From Streptomyces sp. SAT1 (GTDB lineage: Bacteria; Actinomycetota; Actinomycetes; Streptomycetales; Streptomycetaceae): a stretch of 64,000 nt of DNA. The first letter of the stretch is position 1. Each line of letters opens with the position of its first letter. The DNA lies in the NCBI RefSeq assembly GCF_001654495.1, contig NZ_CP015849.1:2060501-2124500 (forward strand), read 5' to 3'. The position numbers and the translations under genes were made by a program. Positions 16,213 to 25,364 of this stretch are shown piece by piece. The notes beneath the pieces were generated by a model, which was given only the letters and a program-made list of their open reading frames with translations, did no database searches and had not been told where the DNA came from.

Positions 16213-17133
16213 ATGAGCAGAGCCGTCCGTTACCAGCGCTTCGGCGGTCCCGAAGTGCTCGAACTGCGGGAGATACCCGAGCCGCACGCCGCCCCCGACG
16301 AGGTCCGCGTCCGGGTCACCGCCGCCGGGCTGAATCCGATGGACTGGCAGATCGCCGCACAGCCCGACATGGCGGCGCGGTTCGGGATCGCCCTGCCGGC
16401 CGGGTTCGGCAGCGACTTCGCCGGGGTGGTGGACGAGGTAGGCGCCGAGGCCACGGGGTTCGCGGTCGGCGACCGGGTGTACGGGGCCGCGATCGGGCGG
16501 TCCGTCGCCGATTTCGTGCTGGTCAAGACGCCCGCGGCAGATCTGTGGCCCACCCCGGAGGGCGTCGGGGACGAGGTGGCGGCCACGCTTCCGGTGTCCG
16601 GCCTCACGGCCGCGGCCGCGCTCACCGCGGTCGGGCTGCGTTCCGGGGACACCGTCCTGATCGGCGGGGCGGCCGGTGGAGTGGGCATCTTCGCCGTGCA
16701 GTTGGCGCGGCTCGCGGGTGCCCGGGTGCTCGGCACCGCCTCCGAGGGGACGTTCGGATTCCTGCGCGGGCTCGGCGCCGAACCCGTGGCGTACGGCCCC
16801 GGCCTGGCGGACCGGGTGCGGGCGCTGGCGCCCGGGGGGATCACCGCCGCGACGGACCTGTTCGGACGGGAGGCGGCCGAGACCGCGGTCGAGCTGGGGG
16901 TGGCACCCGAGCGGATCTCCGTCGTGGCCGACGGCCCCGCCCCGCCGCCCGGTGTGCGCAGGGCGGGCGCCTACGACGCGGGTCCGGGCGACCTGGCACG
17001 GATCGCCGAGGCCGTCCGGTCCGGCGGGATCACGGTGCCGGTCGCGGCCACCTTCCCGGTCGAGCGGATCCGCGAAGCCGTCACGACACAGGCCGGGCGG
17101 CACGTCCACGGCAAGATCGTGATCACCCTGTGA
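16213..17133 (+). CDS. NADP-dependent quinone oxidoreductase-like protein (MDR superfamily)
   Basis: 306 residues. The ATG at 16213 has GAGGAGA about 7 bases upstream. The GroES-like N-terminal domain begins AVRYQRFGGPEVLELREIP, and the nucleotide-binding motif is GGAAGGVGIFAVQLA near residue 150. The catalytic zinc ligands of alcohol dehydrogenases are absent, so this is a zinc-independent quinone reductase or crotonyl-CoA-reductase-like member. It ends HVHGKIVITL, the usual family C-terminus. It probably reduces quinones or enones with NADPH, and is controlled by the divergent TetR through the palindromes just upstream. Confidence 0.9.
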   Translation: MSRAVRYQRFGGPEVLELREIPEPHAAPDEVRVRVTAAGLNPMDWQIAAQPDMAARFGIALPAGFGSDFAGVVDEVGAEATGFAVGDRVYGAAIGRSVADFVLVKTPAADLWPTPEGVGDEVAATLPVSGLTAAAALTAVGLRSGDTVLIGGAAGGVGIFAVQLARLAGARVLGTASEGTFGFLRGLGAEPVAYGPGLADRVRALAPGGITAATDLFGREAAETAVELGVAPERISVVADGPAPPPGVRRAGAYDAGPGDLARIAEAVRSGGITVPVAATFPVERIREAVTTQAGRHVHGKIVITL

Positions 17134-17194
17134 ACAGGCGATGTTCCGCATGACATGAACTGCCGTGTCCGCTCCATGCCCGGCGGCGCGTTCC

Positions 17195-18652
17195 TCAGCG
17201 GGCCGGGTGGTTCCCGGCCCATACCGTGGGGGTCCGGCCCGACCACGGACTCGCCTGTTCGAGCTGGCCGGCGAGGCGGAAGAGGCGGCTTTCGAGGCCG
17301 TATCCGGCGGCGAACTGCATTCCTACCGGAAGCCCCGTCCCGGCATCGGCCGTCACCGGTACGGACATGGCGGGCGTGCCCGCCACGTTGAACGGCAGGG
17401 TGAACGGCGACAGATCGGTGATGCGCTCGATCCAGCCGAGGCCGTCCAGTGCCTCCGCACCCTCGGTGTGCGTGCCCAGCGGCAAGGGGAGCTCCGGCAG
17501 GGTCGGCGTGAGGAGGATGTCGTACGCGTCGAAGTACCGCGCCAGGCTCCGGGCCACCCGGTTCCGCATCGCGAGAGCGGTGAGGAACCGCGCGCCGCCG
17601 ACCCGCTGCCCGTAGTGGTAGCCGGCGAGGGTCGCCGGTTCAAGGGTCGAGGAGTCGACGGGACGGCCGAAGGCGGCGGCCAACTCGTCGACCAGGGCGG
17701 TGAGGTTCACCGTCATGATCCGGGCGTTGGCCACGACGAACTCCTCCCAGTCGGCGCCGAGGTCGACCTCGGTCTCCGCCACCCGGTGACCGAGGGATTC
17801 GAGCAGTCGCACGGTGCGGGAGAGGGCGTCGGCCACCGGTGCGGTGGTGCGGCGTCCGCCCCACGCCTGGGCGAGGACACCGATGCGCAACGAGCCCGGA
17901 GGACGGGTGACTTCCTCCGCGTACGGCCGTGACGGCTGCGGGGCGAAGTAGGGGTCGCCCGGTTCCGGGCCGCTTATCTGGTCGAGCAGTACCGCACTGT
18001 CGCGTACGGTGCGGCTGACGCCGCCTTGCACGGCCAGGCCGCTGAAGACCTCGTCGACGCCGGGCCCCATGGACACCCGGCCACGGGTGGGTTTGATCCC
18101 GAAGAGGCCGTTGCAGGCGGCGGGGACACGGAGCGAGCCGGCGGCGTCGGTGGCATGGGCGACCGGGACCACCCCTGCGGCGACAGCGGCGGCCGCGCCT
18201 CCGCTGGAGCCGCCCGCGCTCCGCTCCGGGTCCCAGGGGTTGCGGGTCGCGCCGTACAACGCCGATTCCGTCGAGATGCCGTAGGCCAGCTCCGGTGTCG
18301 CGGTGCGCCCGAACGTCACGAGTCCGGCGCGGCGGAAGCGCCGCATCAGTGCGGAGTCGGAGGCGGCGACGTTACCGGCCGCCAGACGGCTTCCCAGCTC
18401 CGTCCGCCGGCCGGCCATGGTCACCGCGATGTCCTTGATCAGGAAGGGGACGCCGGCCAGGGGTGCGCTGCCGGGGGCCGGTTCGTCGTCGGACGGCCAG
18501 GTCTCCACGACGGCGTTGATCCGCGGATCGACCGCCTGTACCGCCTCGCGTGCGGCCGCCTCCAGTTCGGCGGGGAGCACCTCGCCCTCGGCCACCAGCT
18601 CTGCCAGCCCGACCGCGTCGAAGCCCGCGTATTCAGAAGCTTTCACTGCCAC
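17195..18652 (-). CDS. Amidase (amidase-signature family)
   Basis: About 485 residues. The amidase-signature triad is visible: Lys in FLIKDIAV, cis-Ser in [11 protein letters not shown] and the nucleophile Ser in [10 protein letters not shown]. The nucleophile motif normally reads GGGS, so DAAGS is slightly divergent. Family length is normal (450-500). Three GTG codons lie at 18658, 18652 and 18646; AAAGGAG overlaps the first, so 18652 or 18646 is the true start. It hydrolyses a small amide, perhaps a 6-aminohexanoate- or aryl-type substrate; specificity is not readable. It diverges from a TetR gene and shares its operator region. Confidence 0.9.
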   Translation of the reverse strand: MAVKASEYAGFDAVGLAELVAEGEVLPAELEAAAREAVQAVDPRINAVVETWPSDDEPAPGSAPLAGVPFLIKDIAVTMAGRRTELGSRLAAGNVAASDSALMRRFRRAGLVTFGRTATPELAYGISTESALYGATRNPWDPERSAGGSSGGAAAAVAAGVVPVAHATDAAGSLRVPAACNGLFGIKPTRGRVSMGPGVDEVFSGLAVQGGVSRTVRDSAVLLDQISGPEPGDPYFAPQPSRPYAEEVTRPPGSLRIGVLAQAWGGRRTTAPVADALSRTVRLLESLGHRVAETEVDLGADWEEFVVANARIMTVNLTALVDELAAAFGRPVDSSTLEPATLAGYHYGQRVGGARFLTALAMRNRVARSLARYFDAYDILLTPTLPELPLPLGTHTEGAEALDGLGWIERITDLSPFTLPFNVAGTPAMSVPVTADAGTGLPVGMQFAAGYGLESRLFRLAGQLEQASPWSGRTPTVWAGNHPAR

Positions 18653-18701
18653 TCCCACTCCTTTAGAAGAACGGACAAGAACGATACCGTTCAGTCTCGG
18701 A

Positions 18702-18719
18702 CGATACCCTACGGTATCG
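18702..18719. promoter_or_regulatory. Palindromic operator between amidase and tetR
   Basis: A perfect 7-bp inverted repeat with a 4-base spacer (CGATACC-ctac-GGTATCG) lies in the divergent gap. Partial copies of the half-site (ACGATACCG near 18691, GGTACCG near 18734) flank it. It is the likely site of the adjacent TetR regulator. Confidence 0.75.
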
Positions 18720-18780
18720 AAGGGGTCTGACTGGTACCGTAGGGAGGTGTGAACCCCGCGATCGGAGTGACGGAGCAGTC

Positions 18781-19410
18781 ATGGCATCGACCCTGAGCAG
18801 GCCGGGCAGAGTGGCGAAGCTGCCGCCCCGTGAGCGCATCCTCGACGCGGCCGAGGAGCTCTTCCAGAGAGAAGGGATCCGGCAGGTGGGGGTCCAGGCG
18901 ATCGCCGACAGGGCCGAGACCACCAAAATGGCGATCTACCGGCACTTCGAGACCAAGGACGCGCTGGTCGCGGAGTGGCTGCGGATCGTCGCCGCCGACT
19001 ACCAGGCGGCCTTCGACCGCGTGGAAGCCGCATACCCGGACCGGCCCGAGGAGCAGATCCTGGGCCTGGCACGCTTCATCGCCGAGGGGCTGCCGACGAT
19101 CTCGTACCGGGGCTGCCCGTTCATCAACTCCCTCGCCGAGCTGCCCGACCGCCTTCATCCGGCCCGGCAGGTGATCGAGGAGCACAAGGCCCACCAGACC
19201 CGCAGGCTGATCGGCATGTGCGCCAGCGCCCGGATGCCCGACCCCGAACAGGCCGCGGCCGAGATCACCTTCGTACTCGAAGGGGCGCAGGTCAGCACGC
19301 AGAACGGCAGCATCGATCAGACGGGAGACCGCCTGATGAAGATCATCGAGGGAATCGTGGCCCGGCACCGCTCCGACGCCGACGCCGACGCGTCCAGGGC
19401 GGCCGACTGA
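18781..19410 (+). CDS. TetR-family regulator, divergent from the amidase gene
   Basis: 209 residues. The HTH is ERILDAAEELFQREGIRQVG then AIADRAETTKMAIYRHFETK. The C-terminal domain includes YRGCPFINSLAELPD, a pattern common in the TetR subgroup that regulates detoxification genes. The ATG at 18781 follows GGAGCA at a normal distance. The gap to the divergent amidase holds a perfect palindrome, so this protein probably represses both genes. The C-terminal tail is Asp/Ala-rich and dispensable in appearance. Confidence 0.9.
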   Translation: MASTLSRPGRVAKLPPRERILDAAEELFQREGIRQVGVQAIADRAETTKMAIYRHFETKDALVAEWLRIVAADYQAAFDRVEAAYPDRPEEQILGLARFIAEGLPTISYRGCPFINSLAELPDRLHPARQVIEEHKAHQTRRLIGMCASARMPDPEQAAAEITFVLEGAQVSTQNGSIDQTGDRLMKIIEGIVARHRSDADADASRAAD

Positions 19411-19445
19411 CCCCCCGTGCGGGCCGCGCGGGCACGGTCAATTCC

Positions 19446-19667
19446 CTAGGTACCCATCTCCGTCAGTCGACCGAGGAGCCGGGAAACGCTGCCTTCCCTG
19501 ACGTCGCCCCCGTAGAACACGTACGACGTCCAGTTGAACGGCTGAACCGGGAATCCCCAGCCGCCGGAACAGTGGTCATCGGTATCACTCGCGATGATTT
19601 CCTTCACCGCCGCGAGCTGGGAGTGATCGCACTCCAGCCATCCTCGCACCGACACATAGACCGCCAT
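19446..19667 (-). CDS. Small hypothetical protein, possibly truncated
   Basis: 73 residues, cytosolic, Trp- and Tyr-rich (MAVYVSVRGWLECDHSQLAA, GGWGFPVQPFNWTSYVFYGG). It resembles the N-terminal half of a small actinobacterial family that I recall as longer (about 120-150 residues), which would make this copy truncated. That is memory, not a search. It stands between a tetR gene and an isochorismatase-like gene on its own strand. No function is proposed. The frame is open from ATG to stop. Confidence 0.5.
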   Translation of the reverse strand: MAVYVSVRGWLECDHSQLAAVKEIIASDTDDHCSGGWGFPVQPFNWTSYVFYGGDVREGSVSRLLGRLTEMGT

Positions 19668-19782
19668 GACCCGCCCACCTCGTCAGTCCCTGACCTGGCC
19701 ACCCCAGGAGGACGGGGAGAAGGGGGCGGACCTCGTGGTGTCGAGGTCCGCTCTCGCCCCGGAGGCCGGGTTCAGTCCGCCG

Positions 19783-20352
19783 TCACTTCCCGGCCGGGGC
19801 GCTCTCGAAGTCGACCGAGTCCGTCTGGATCGTGCCCGCTGTGCGGCCCGGGGCCCGCTGGTAGGTCCAGTAGAGGTTGGTGTGGGCGATGACCTGGGGG
19901 ACCGGTGGGGCGCCCCAGGCGGTCTTGTCACCGGCCGTGTGGGCGTCGGCGACCAGGATCGTGTCATAGCCGCGCACCAGGGCGCCGTGCAGCGTGGAGC
20001 GGACGCAGGCGTCCGTCTCCGCGCCCGTCACCAGGAGCCGTCCCACACCCAGGTCCGACAGGACGCTCTCCAGCGTGGTGTCCTCGAAGGAGTCGCCGTA
20101 GTTCTTGTGGACGAGCGCCTCCCCCTCCGCCGGGGCCAGTTCCGGGACGATCCGCCAGCCGTCGCTGCCCTTCGCCAGCCCGTCGTCCGCGTGCTGCACC
20201 CACACCACCGGTACGTCCGCCCGCCGGGCACGCTCCACCAGCGTCGCGATGTTCCCCACCACCGCGTCCCGCTCGTGCGCCCCGCCCACCACGTCCACTT
20301 GGACGTCCACGACCAGCAGCGCGGTCCCCGGCCGGTTCTCCAGGGTCGTCAC
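19783..20352 (-). CDS. Isochorismatase-like cysteine hydrolase
   Basis: 189 residues. The cysteine-hydrolase triad is present: Asp in LLVVDVQVDVV, Lys in ALVHKNYGDSF and Cys in GAETDACVRSTLHGAL. The cis-peptide Val-Thr-Gly stretch (LLVTGAETDAC) is also typical. Length is normal. Family members cleave isochorismate, nicotinamide or small amides; the DACVRST motif suits the nicotinamidase/N-carbamoylsarcosine-like branch but does not decide it. The GTG start at 20352 overlaps the DUF397 stop by 4 bases, so it is co-translated with the WhiJ-like regulatory genes. Confidence 0.88.
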   Translation of the reverse strand: MTTLENRPGTALLVVDVQVDVVGGAHERDAVVGNIATLVERARRADVPVVWVQHADDGLAKGSDGWRIVPELAPAEGEALVHKNYGDSFEDTTLESVLSDLGVGRLLVTGAETDACVRSTLHGALVRGYDTILVADAHTAGDKTAWGAPPVPQVIAHTNLYWTYQRAPGRTAGTIQTDSVDFESAPAGK

Positions 20353-20609
20353 CGCTCCCCCGCCTCCGCCGCCCAGCCCACGAAGCCCGCGAACGTCCCC
20401 GGGCGGAACGTCAGCATCGGTCCGCCGGACACCTTGGAGTCCCGTACGGCCACGGAGGCGCAGGGGGTGTCCGCCACCTCGACGCACTCGCCACCCTGGT
20501 CGCCGCTGTACGTCGACTTGCGCCAGGCCAGAGCCCCGAGCGGCGCGCACTCCACGCAATCGCCGCCCTGGTCTCCGCTGTAGCTGGACTTACGCCAGTT
20601 GCTCTCCAT
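20349..20609 (-). CDS. DUF397 protein with duplicated motif
   Basis: 86 residues. The DUF397 signature appears twice: NWRKSSYSGDQGGDCVE at residues 4-20 and AWRKSTYSGDQGGECVEVAD about 24 residues later. The second copy leads into the normal C-terminal half (VRDSKVSGGPMLTFRPGTF). DUF397 proteins are encoded beside Scr1/WhiJ-type regulators and are thought to modulate or antagonise them. The ATG at 20609 lies within the end of the regulator gene (20-base overlap). With the regulator gene broken by an IS element, this partner may be expressed poorly or without its target. Confidence 0.88.
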   Translation of the reverse strand: MESNWRKSSYSGDQGGDCVECAPLGALAWRKSTYSGDQGGECVEVADTPCASVAVRDSKVSGGPMLTFRPGTFAGFVGWAAEAGER

Positions 20610-21308
20610 AGCGGTCCTCCATCACGCGCCGGATCAACTCCGCCGAGTCCTTGAGGGAGAGAGCGGCGGCTTGGAGATGATCGTAACGGAGCGAGCAGTC
20701 CTCGACGGTCTCCGGGTTCGCGGTCGGATGCCCGCTGCCGTACCCCTCGGTGTAGACGATGGTCGGGTCGCTGCTGAAGCGATAGACGTTGAACGAGCCT
20801 TGCAGCCCCGCGTGCGCGCCCGCCGCGTACGGCAGGATCTGGACGTTGATCCGGGGATTGCTCTCCAGCGACCACAGGTGCTCGAGTTGGCCGCGCATGG
20901 TCTCCCTGCCGCCGATCTCCTGGTGGAGGGCCCCCTCGCTGAGGATCATCCAGAAGATCGGCGACTTCTCCTTCTCCAGGATGCGCTGTCGGGCCAGTCG
21001 TACCGCGCTGCGGTCGTCGAGGTTGGTGTCGTCCAGCACGCCGAGCACCGCGCGGACGTACGGCCCGGTCTGCAACAGCCCATGGACCATGTGGGTCTGG
21101 AAGGTGCAGATCTCGACCGCCCGCGCCTCCAGCTCCGCCGTCTGCCGGAACCACGCCGGAAGCTGGCTCCGCATCACCAACTCGACCAGCCGCGACAGCA
21201 GTCCGCCCGTGCCGAGCGCGGCGTCCACGCGTTCGCTGAACTCCGCCGTGGGCAGCTTCCGGGCCGTCTCCACCTGGCCCACCAGCGAGCCCGTGTAGTT
21301 GACGACCT

Positions 21309-21318
21309 CCCCTAGTTG
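21309..21318. repeat. Target-site duplication, left copy
   Basis: CCCCTAGTTG directly flanks the left end of the IS element. An identical copy lies at 22797-22806. Confidence 0.93.
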
Positions 21319-22796
21319 CAATACCGGTGATTTAGTTTGTTTTCCGGCTGGTTGGGGTGGTCTTGGTTGGCCCGACCAGCCGGACCACCGGAGTGTCTGG
21401 CCGGGGTGGGCTGTGGTGCTCGGCTCGTTTGAGGGCCCAGTTGGACATCTTGCGTTTGATCACGCGGGGGTTGGAACGCAACCGCCGTGCGGGCAGCAGT
21501 CGTTCTGTGATCTCACGCAGGCTCTGGGTGATGGACCGGGCCAGTCGGGAGGGGGGAATGCGCCGCCTGCCCGGTGACGTGGCGGCGGACGACGCGAAGG
21601 GTTCGGGTGAAGGAGACCCGGTCGGGATCGTGCCCGGTGTGGAGAGCGGCCTGGTGCATCAGGTCCCGCAGCGCGTGGTGGACCAGCAGGAACGCGAAGA
21701 TCTCCTGTTCGACGCCGCGGGGGTGCTGGGAACGCAGCACCATCCCTGGGGCGCCCTGGTGATTCTTGATCTCGTCCAGGGTGTTCTCGATCTCCCACCG
21801 CTGGGCATAGAGGGCGGCAAGCTCCTGAGCCGGTGCCTGCTCAGGATCGAGGATGGTGGTGATCAGCCGGTAGACGGTGCGGTCACCGTCGCGGGGGCCG
21901 AGGGTGTACTCGATCACTCGCACCCGCTCGGGGTCCGCGCGTCGGTGGTGGTCCCGCGCGGCGACGATCTCCGACAGGTAGGAGCCGTCAGCGAGGGTCT
22001 CCAGGACCGGCAGCACCACGACGCTGCGGACCCGCCACAGCAGGTCCGCACCGCCCGCCTTCGCGGCCCGCCACAGATCGAATCCGCAAAAACCCCGGTC
22101 GGCCAGGACAAGCATGCCCTCCGTCAGCGCCGGGAACAGCCGCTGGGCCAGAGCACTCTCGTGGACGTTGAGGGGTCCGGCCTCGGCCGCGAACACGGCA
22201 TGGGTGCCGCACTCGGCCAGGGCCGCCACCCTCGCCTGCGGATACGCACTGCGGCCCTGCCCGCGACTGGTACCGGGACGCCCGAAGAACTGGGCGTTCG
22301 CCGCGGTGTCCGGAACGTCGAAGACCGTGCCGTCCACCGCGACCAGCCGCCACCGCCGGTACCAGGCGCCTTGCGTCCGCGCGTCCGCGACCGGCCGGCA
22401 CACCCGGGCGAACAGGGCCCGCAACGGCTCCGGCCCGAGCCGCAACCGGGCCCGCCCGATCGCCGCCGTGGTGGGCACCCGCCAGGTGGTCGCCCACCGG
22501 CCCTCACGCTCCAGCCCCTGGACCAGAAGCCGGGCCACCTCTTCATAGCCCTGCCCGAAGAACAAGCACATCGCCAGGACGAAGTAGACCACCACCCGCG
22601 CCGGCAGCAACCGCGTCCGCTGCTCGACCCGGCCGCACTCGGCGACCACCTCGTCGACCAGCTCCGGCGGAAACGCCCGCGTCAGCACCCCCAACGCGAT
22701 CCGATCCGAGAACCGACCAACCCCCGACGACTTCACCTGACCCGGCCTTGGCACAACCCACCCAACGACCAGACCACAACAAAGTCACCGGTATTG
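21319..22796. mobile_element. Complete IS4-family insertion sequence, 1,478 bp
   Basis: The ends are imperfect inverted repeats beginning CAATACCGGTGA (left CAATACCGGTGATTTAGTT, right, reversed, CAATACCGGTGACTTTGTT). The element is bounded by a 10-bp direct repeat, within the 10-13 bp typical of IS4-family insertions. It carries a single transposase gene on the minus strand, in the same direction as the interrupted host gene. Clean ends and identical duplications indicate a recent insertion. Confidence 0.95.
21332..22754 (-). pseudogene. IS4-family DDE transposase with a C-terminal frameshift
   Basis: The ATG at 22754 opens 413 residues ending at 21513. DDE residues are visible: Asp in LVAVDGTVFDVPDT, Asp in VLADRGFCGF, and the IS4 YREK signature in YAQRWEIENTLDEIK. 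The usual IS4 C-terminus is absent from this frame but present in the next one (RRIPPSRLARSITQSLREIT ... RLRSNPRVIKRKMSNWALKR), ending TAA at 21332-21334. The switch is near 21575-21590 in GGCAGGCGGCG-type sequence. Either the transposase lost its tail or one base is wrong. The catalytic core is complete. Confidence 0.85.
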
Positions 22797-22806
22797 CCCC
22801 TAGTTG
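22797..22806. repeat. Target-site duplication, right copy
   Basis: CCCCTAGTTG, identical to 21309-21318, adjoins the right end of the IS4-family element and continues into the regulator's coding sequence. Confidence 0.93.
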
Positions 22807-22971
22807 ACGTTGTGTCAGGTTCGCGGCCTCGCGGAGGCGGCGCAGCTCGAAGCCGTAGTAGTCGAGCGGCGAGGCCCCGGGGTCGAGGACGTTGATGTTG
22901 GTCACGCGAGGTCCCCTTTCCTCGGACTGCCCACGGGCAGACCCGTTGTATCCAGGCAATAGCCCAGAGTA

Positions 22972-23442
22972 GTGACCACAGGTCAGTCTCGTACCGTGAA
23001 CGACTACTTCCCCTCCGTTCTGGCAGGCCCCCGCCCTGCCCAGTACCGCCTGATCCTCACCGCCGGTGAGCACTCGGCGGGTCATATCCGTCGTATCGTC
23101 CGCACGCACCTGGCCGAATGGGGCCTTGCCGAGCTGACCGACGCCGTGGAACTGGGCGTGACCGAGCTGGTCGCGAACGTCGTACGGCATGTCCCCGACC
23201 GCCACTGCACGCTGGTGCTGCTGCAACGGGGGGCCGGGGTCCGGGTGGAGGTCACGGACGGTTCGTCCGAACTGCCCGTGGCCCCGGCCGAGGTGCCCTG
23301 GGAGGCGGAGAGCGGGCGCGGGCTGCTGCTGCTCGACGCCGTGGCCGACAAGTGGGGTGTGGACCGCTGGAGGCAGGGCGGCAAGACCGTGTGGTTCGAG
23401 TGCGGTCCCGCGCCCTGCCCGCCGGATCAGGTGCGCGGCTGA
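22972..23442 (+). CDS. RsbW-like ATP-binding (HATPase_c) regulatory protein
   Basis: 156 residues. The N box is ELGVTELVANVVRH and a glycine-rich ATP-lid is ESGRGLLLLDAVADKWGV, as in the GHKL anti-sigma kinase-like family. Starts at GTG 22972 or GTG 22996 are both possible; neither has a strong ribosome site. In Streptomyces this class sits beside a WhiJ-type HTH and a DUF397 protein, exactly the neighbours here, transcribed divergently with a 66-bp shared promoter region. The set forms a developmental or stress control module. Since the HTH partner is disrupted, this protein may be deregulated. Confidence 0.88.
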   Translation: MTTGQSRTVNDYFPSVLAGPRPAQYRLILTAGEHSAGHIRRIVRTHLAEWGLAELTDAVELGVTELVANVVRHVPDRHCTLVLLQRGAGVRVEVTDGSSELPVAPAEVPWEAESGRGLLLLDAVADKWGVDRWRQGGKTVWFECGPAPCPPDQVRG

Positions 23443-23535
23443 ACCACCGGATCCGCCCACGGGTGGCCGTGCCCCGGCTGCCGCCCCGACTGCCGTCCCG
23501 GACTGCCGTCCCCGGCTTCCGGACCCGGCAGCCGG

Positions 23536-24555
23536 TCAGCGGCGGCGCAGGGCCGCGTCCAGCAGGGCGGGCGGGGTGTCGAACTTCTCCTGCGGGGCGA
23601 GGTCGGTGCCGGGCGCGACGATCCCGTCGACCGCGTCGAGGACGTCGGCGGGAAGCACCGTGTCGGCGGCGGCGAGCTGGGCGCGCAGGTGGTCCAGGGT
23701 GCGCGGGCCGATGAGGGCGCAGGTCACGGCCGGGTGGGCGGTGACGAAGCCGAGGGCGAGCTGGATCATGGTGAGCCCGGCGTCGTCGGCGACCTTCGCG
23801 AGCCGTTCGACGGCGTCCATCCGGGCGCGGTTGGCGGGCACGGTCAGGTCGAAGCGCTCGGGCAGGATGCGGGCGCGGTGGTTGGTGAGGCCGCGGTCCG
23901 CGCGGACGGCGCCCGAGAGCCAGCCCGAGGCCAGCGGTGACCAGACCAGTACGCCCATGCCGTACTCCTGGGTGACGGGCAGGACATGGGCCTCGATGCC
24001 GCGCTGGAGCAGGGAGTAGCTGGGCTGCTCGGTGGCGTAGCGGCCGAGATGGTGCTCGCGGGCCGCCCACTGGGCCCGCACGATGCGGTGGGCCGGGAAG
24101 GTGGAGGAGCCGAAGGCACGGATCTTCCCGGCGCGCTGGAGGTCGGTCAGGGCCGACAGGGTCTCCTCGTCGCCGGTGGCCGGGTCCCAGCGGTGGATCT
24201 GGTAGAGGTCGACGTGGTCGACGCCGAGGCGGCGCAGGCTGGCGTCGAGCGCGGTGACCAGCCAGCGGCGGGAGGAACCGCGGTGGTTGCGCTCCTCGCT
24301 CATCGGCATGCCCGCCTTGGTGGCGAGCACGATGTCGTCGCGGCGGCCGGCGATCGCCCTGCCGACCATCTCCTCGGACTCGCCGGTGCCGTACATGTCG
24401 GCGGTGTCGATGAGGTTGATCCCGGCGTCGAGCGCGGTGTCGACCAGGGCGGTGGCCTCCTCCTGCGTGGTGCGGCCGATGCTGCCGAAGTTCATGGCGC
24501 CGAGCGCGAGGGTGCTGACCTGTACGCCGGTGCGGCCCAGGGTGCGGTAGTGCAT
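23536..24555 (-). CDS. Aldo/keto reductase
   Basis: 339 residues. The ATG at 24555 gives the canonical start MHYRTLGRTGVQVSTLALG. Catalytic residues: Asp-Tyr in NLIDTADMYGTGESEE, Lys in LATKAGMP, and His in VDLYQIHRWDP. NADPH contacts lie in the C-terminal third (LALGFVTAHPAVTCALIGPRT). It belongs to the YghZ/AKR11-like group reducing small aldehydes or ketones. It diverges from a TetR gene, with two matching operators in the gap upstream of its start, so expression is probably inducible by a TetR ligand. Confidence 0.92.
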   Translation of the reverse strand: MHYRTLGRTGVQVSTLALGAMNFGSIGRTTQEEATALVDTALDAGINLIDTADMYGTGESEEMVGRAIAGRRDDIVLATKAGMPMSEERNHRGSSRRWLVTALDASLRRLGVDHVDLYQIHRWDPATGDEETLSALTDLQRAGKIRAFGSSTFPAHRIVRAQWAAREHHLGRYATEQPSYSLLQRGIEAHVLPVTQEYGMGVLVWSPLASGWLSGAVRADRGLTNHRARILPERFDLTVPANRARMDAVERLAKVADDAGLTMIQLALGFVTAHPAVTCALIGPRTLDHLRAQLAAADTVLPADVLDAVDGIVAPGTDLAPQEKFDTPPALLDAALRRR

Positions 24556-24622
24556 GCGGATGCTCTCCAGGGAACGGGGGCAGGGGTGGCCGACGGGCCG
24601 CCGCTCTGCCATGATGAACAAG

Positions 24623-24667
24623 CGGAACGTTGCTCCGTTAACGACGACGATACGGAACAGCGCTCCG
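24623..24667. promoter_or_regulatory. Paired TetR operators upstream of the aldo/keto reductase
   Basis: Two copies of CGGAAC-nnn-GCTCCG occur at 24623-24637 (spacer GTT) and 24653-24667 (spacer AGC), exactly 30 bases apart, in the gap between the divergent reductase and tetR genes. Confidence 0.78.
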
Positions 24668-24737
24668 CTTTGGCAACGGCGACCGCGGTGGAATCAGTGG
24701 GTCCGGTGGAGTCGCGGCGGGAAGGGGCGTACGCACG

Positions 24738-25328
24738 GTGAGTGAGAGCGACGGGGGCGCGGGGAGCGCGTCCCGGGCCAGGCGGGCGGACGCCCTGCGC
24801 AACCAGCAGACCCTGCTCGACGCCGCCGCCGCGGTCTTCGTCACCTCGGGCGTGGAGGCGCCGGTCCGGGACATCGCGGCCAGGGCCGGGGTCGGCATGG
24901 GCACCATCTACCGGCACTTCCCGACCCGCGCCGACCTCGTCGTCGCCGTCTACCGGCACCAGGTCGAAGCCTGCGCCGAGGCCGGTCCCGCGCTGCTGGC
25001 CGAGAGCGCCAGCCCGCACGCCGCGCTGGGCCGCTGGATCGACCTCTTCGTCGACTTCCTGGTCACCAAGCACGGCCTCGCCGCCGCCCTCCAGTCCGAC
25101 GACGCGGGCTTCCGCACCCTGCACGCGTACTTCCTCGACCGGCTGCTGCCCGTCTGCGCCGAACTGCTCGGCGCCGCGGCCGAGGCGGGCGAGACCGGCC
25201 CGGACGTGACCGCCTACGAGCTGATGCGCGGGGCCGGCAACCTCTGCATCGGCGCGGAGAACGACCCGGAGTACGACGCGCGCCGCCTCGCGCAGCTCCT
25301 CGTGGCGGGACTGCGCCGGGAGCGGTGA
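24738..25328 (+). CDS. TetR-family regulator, divergent from the aldo/keto reductase
   Basis: 196 residues. The HTH reads TLLDAAAAVFVTSGVEAPVR then IAARAGVGMGTIYRHFPTRA. The C-terminal domain (GRWIDLFVDFLVTKHGLAAA) fits the transcriptional-repressor group often labelled SbtR-like. The GTG at 24738 is the first start after the intergenic region. It probably represses itself and the divergent aldo/keto reductase through the two CGGAAC-nnn-GCTCCG sites. The ligand is unknown. Confidence 0.9.
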   Translation: MSESDGGAGSASRARRADALRNQQTLLDAAAAVFVTSGVEAPVRDIAARAGVGMGTIYRHFPTRADLVVAVYRHQVEACAEAGPALLAESASPHAALGRWIDLFVDFLVTKHGLAAALQSDDAGFRTLHAYFLDRLLPVCAELLGAAAEAGETGPDVTAYELMRGAGNLCIGAENDPEYDARRLAQLLVAGLRRER

Positions 25329-25364
25329 GCGGCGGGCCCGACGGCGCGCCGCTCACCGGTGCGG

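Larger units (their letters stand above)
20590..22905 (-). pseudogene. WhiJ/Scr1-type helix-turn-helix regulator (DUF5753) split by an IS4-family element
   Basis: The gene starts with GTG at 22905 (GDP-rich N-terminus, then DYYGFELRRLREAANLTQRQ), is interrupted after codon 36, and resumes on the other side of the insertion as LGEVVNYTGSLVGQVETARK, running to 20590. Removing the element plus one copy of the 10-bp duplication restores NLTQRQLGEVVNYTGSLVG in frame, so the gene was intact before insertion (about 270 residues). The HTH is cut in its middle. The C-terminal part is the DUF5753 domain (LPAWFRQTAELEARAVEICT; LRYDHLQAAALS). Residual translation from a TTG at 21321 would lack DNA binding. 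Confidence 0.93.
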
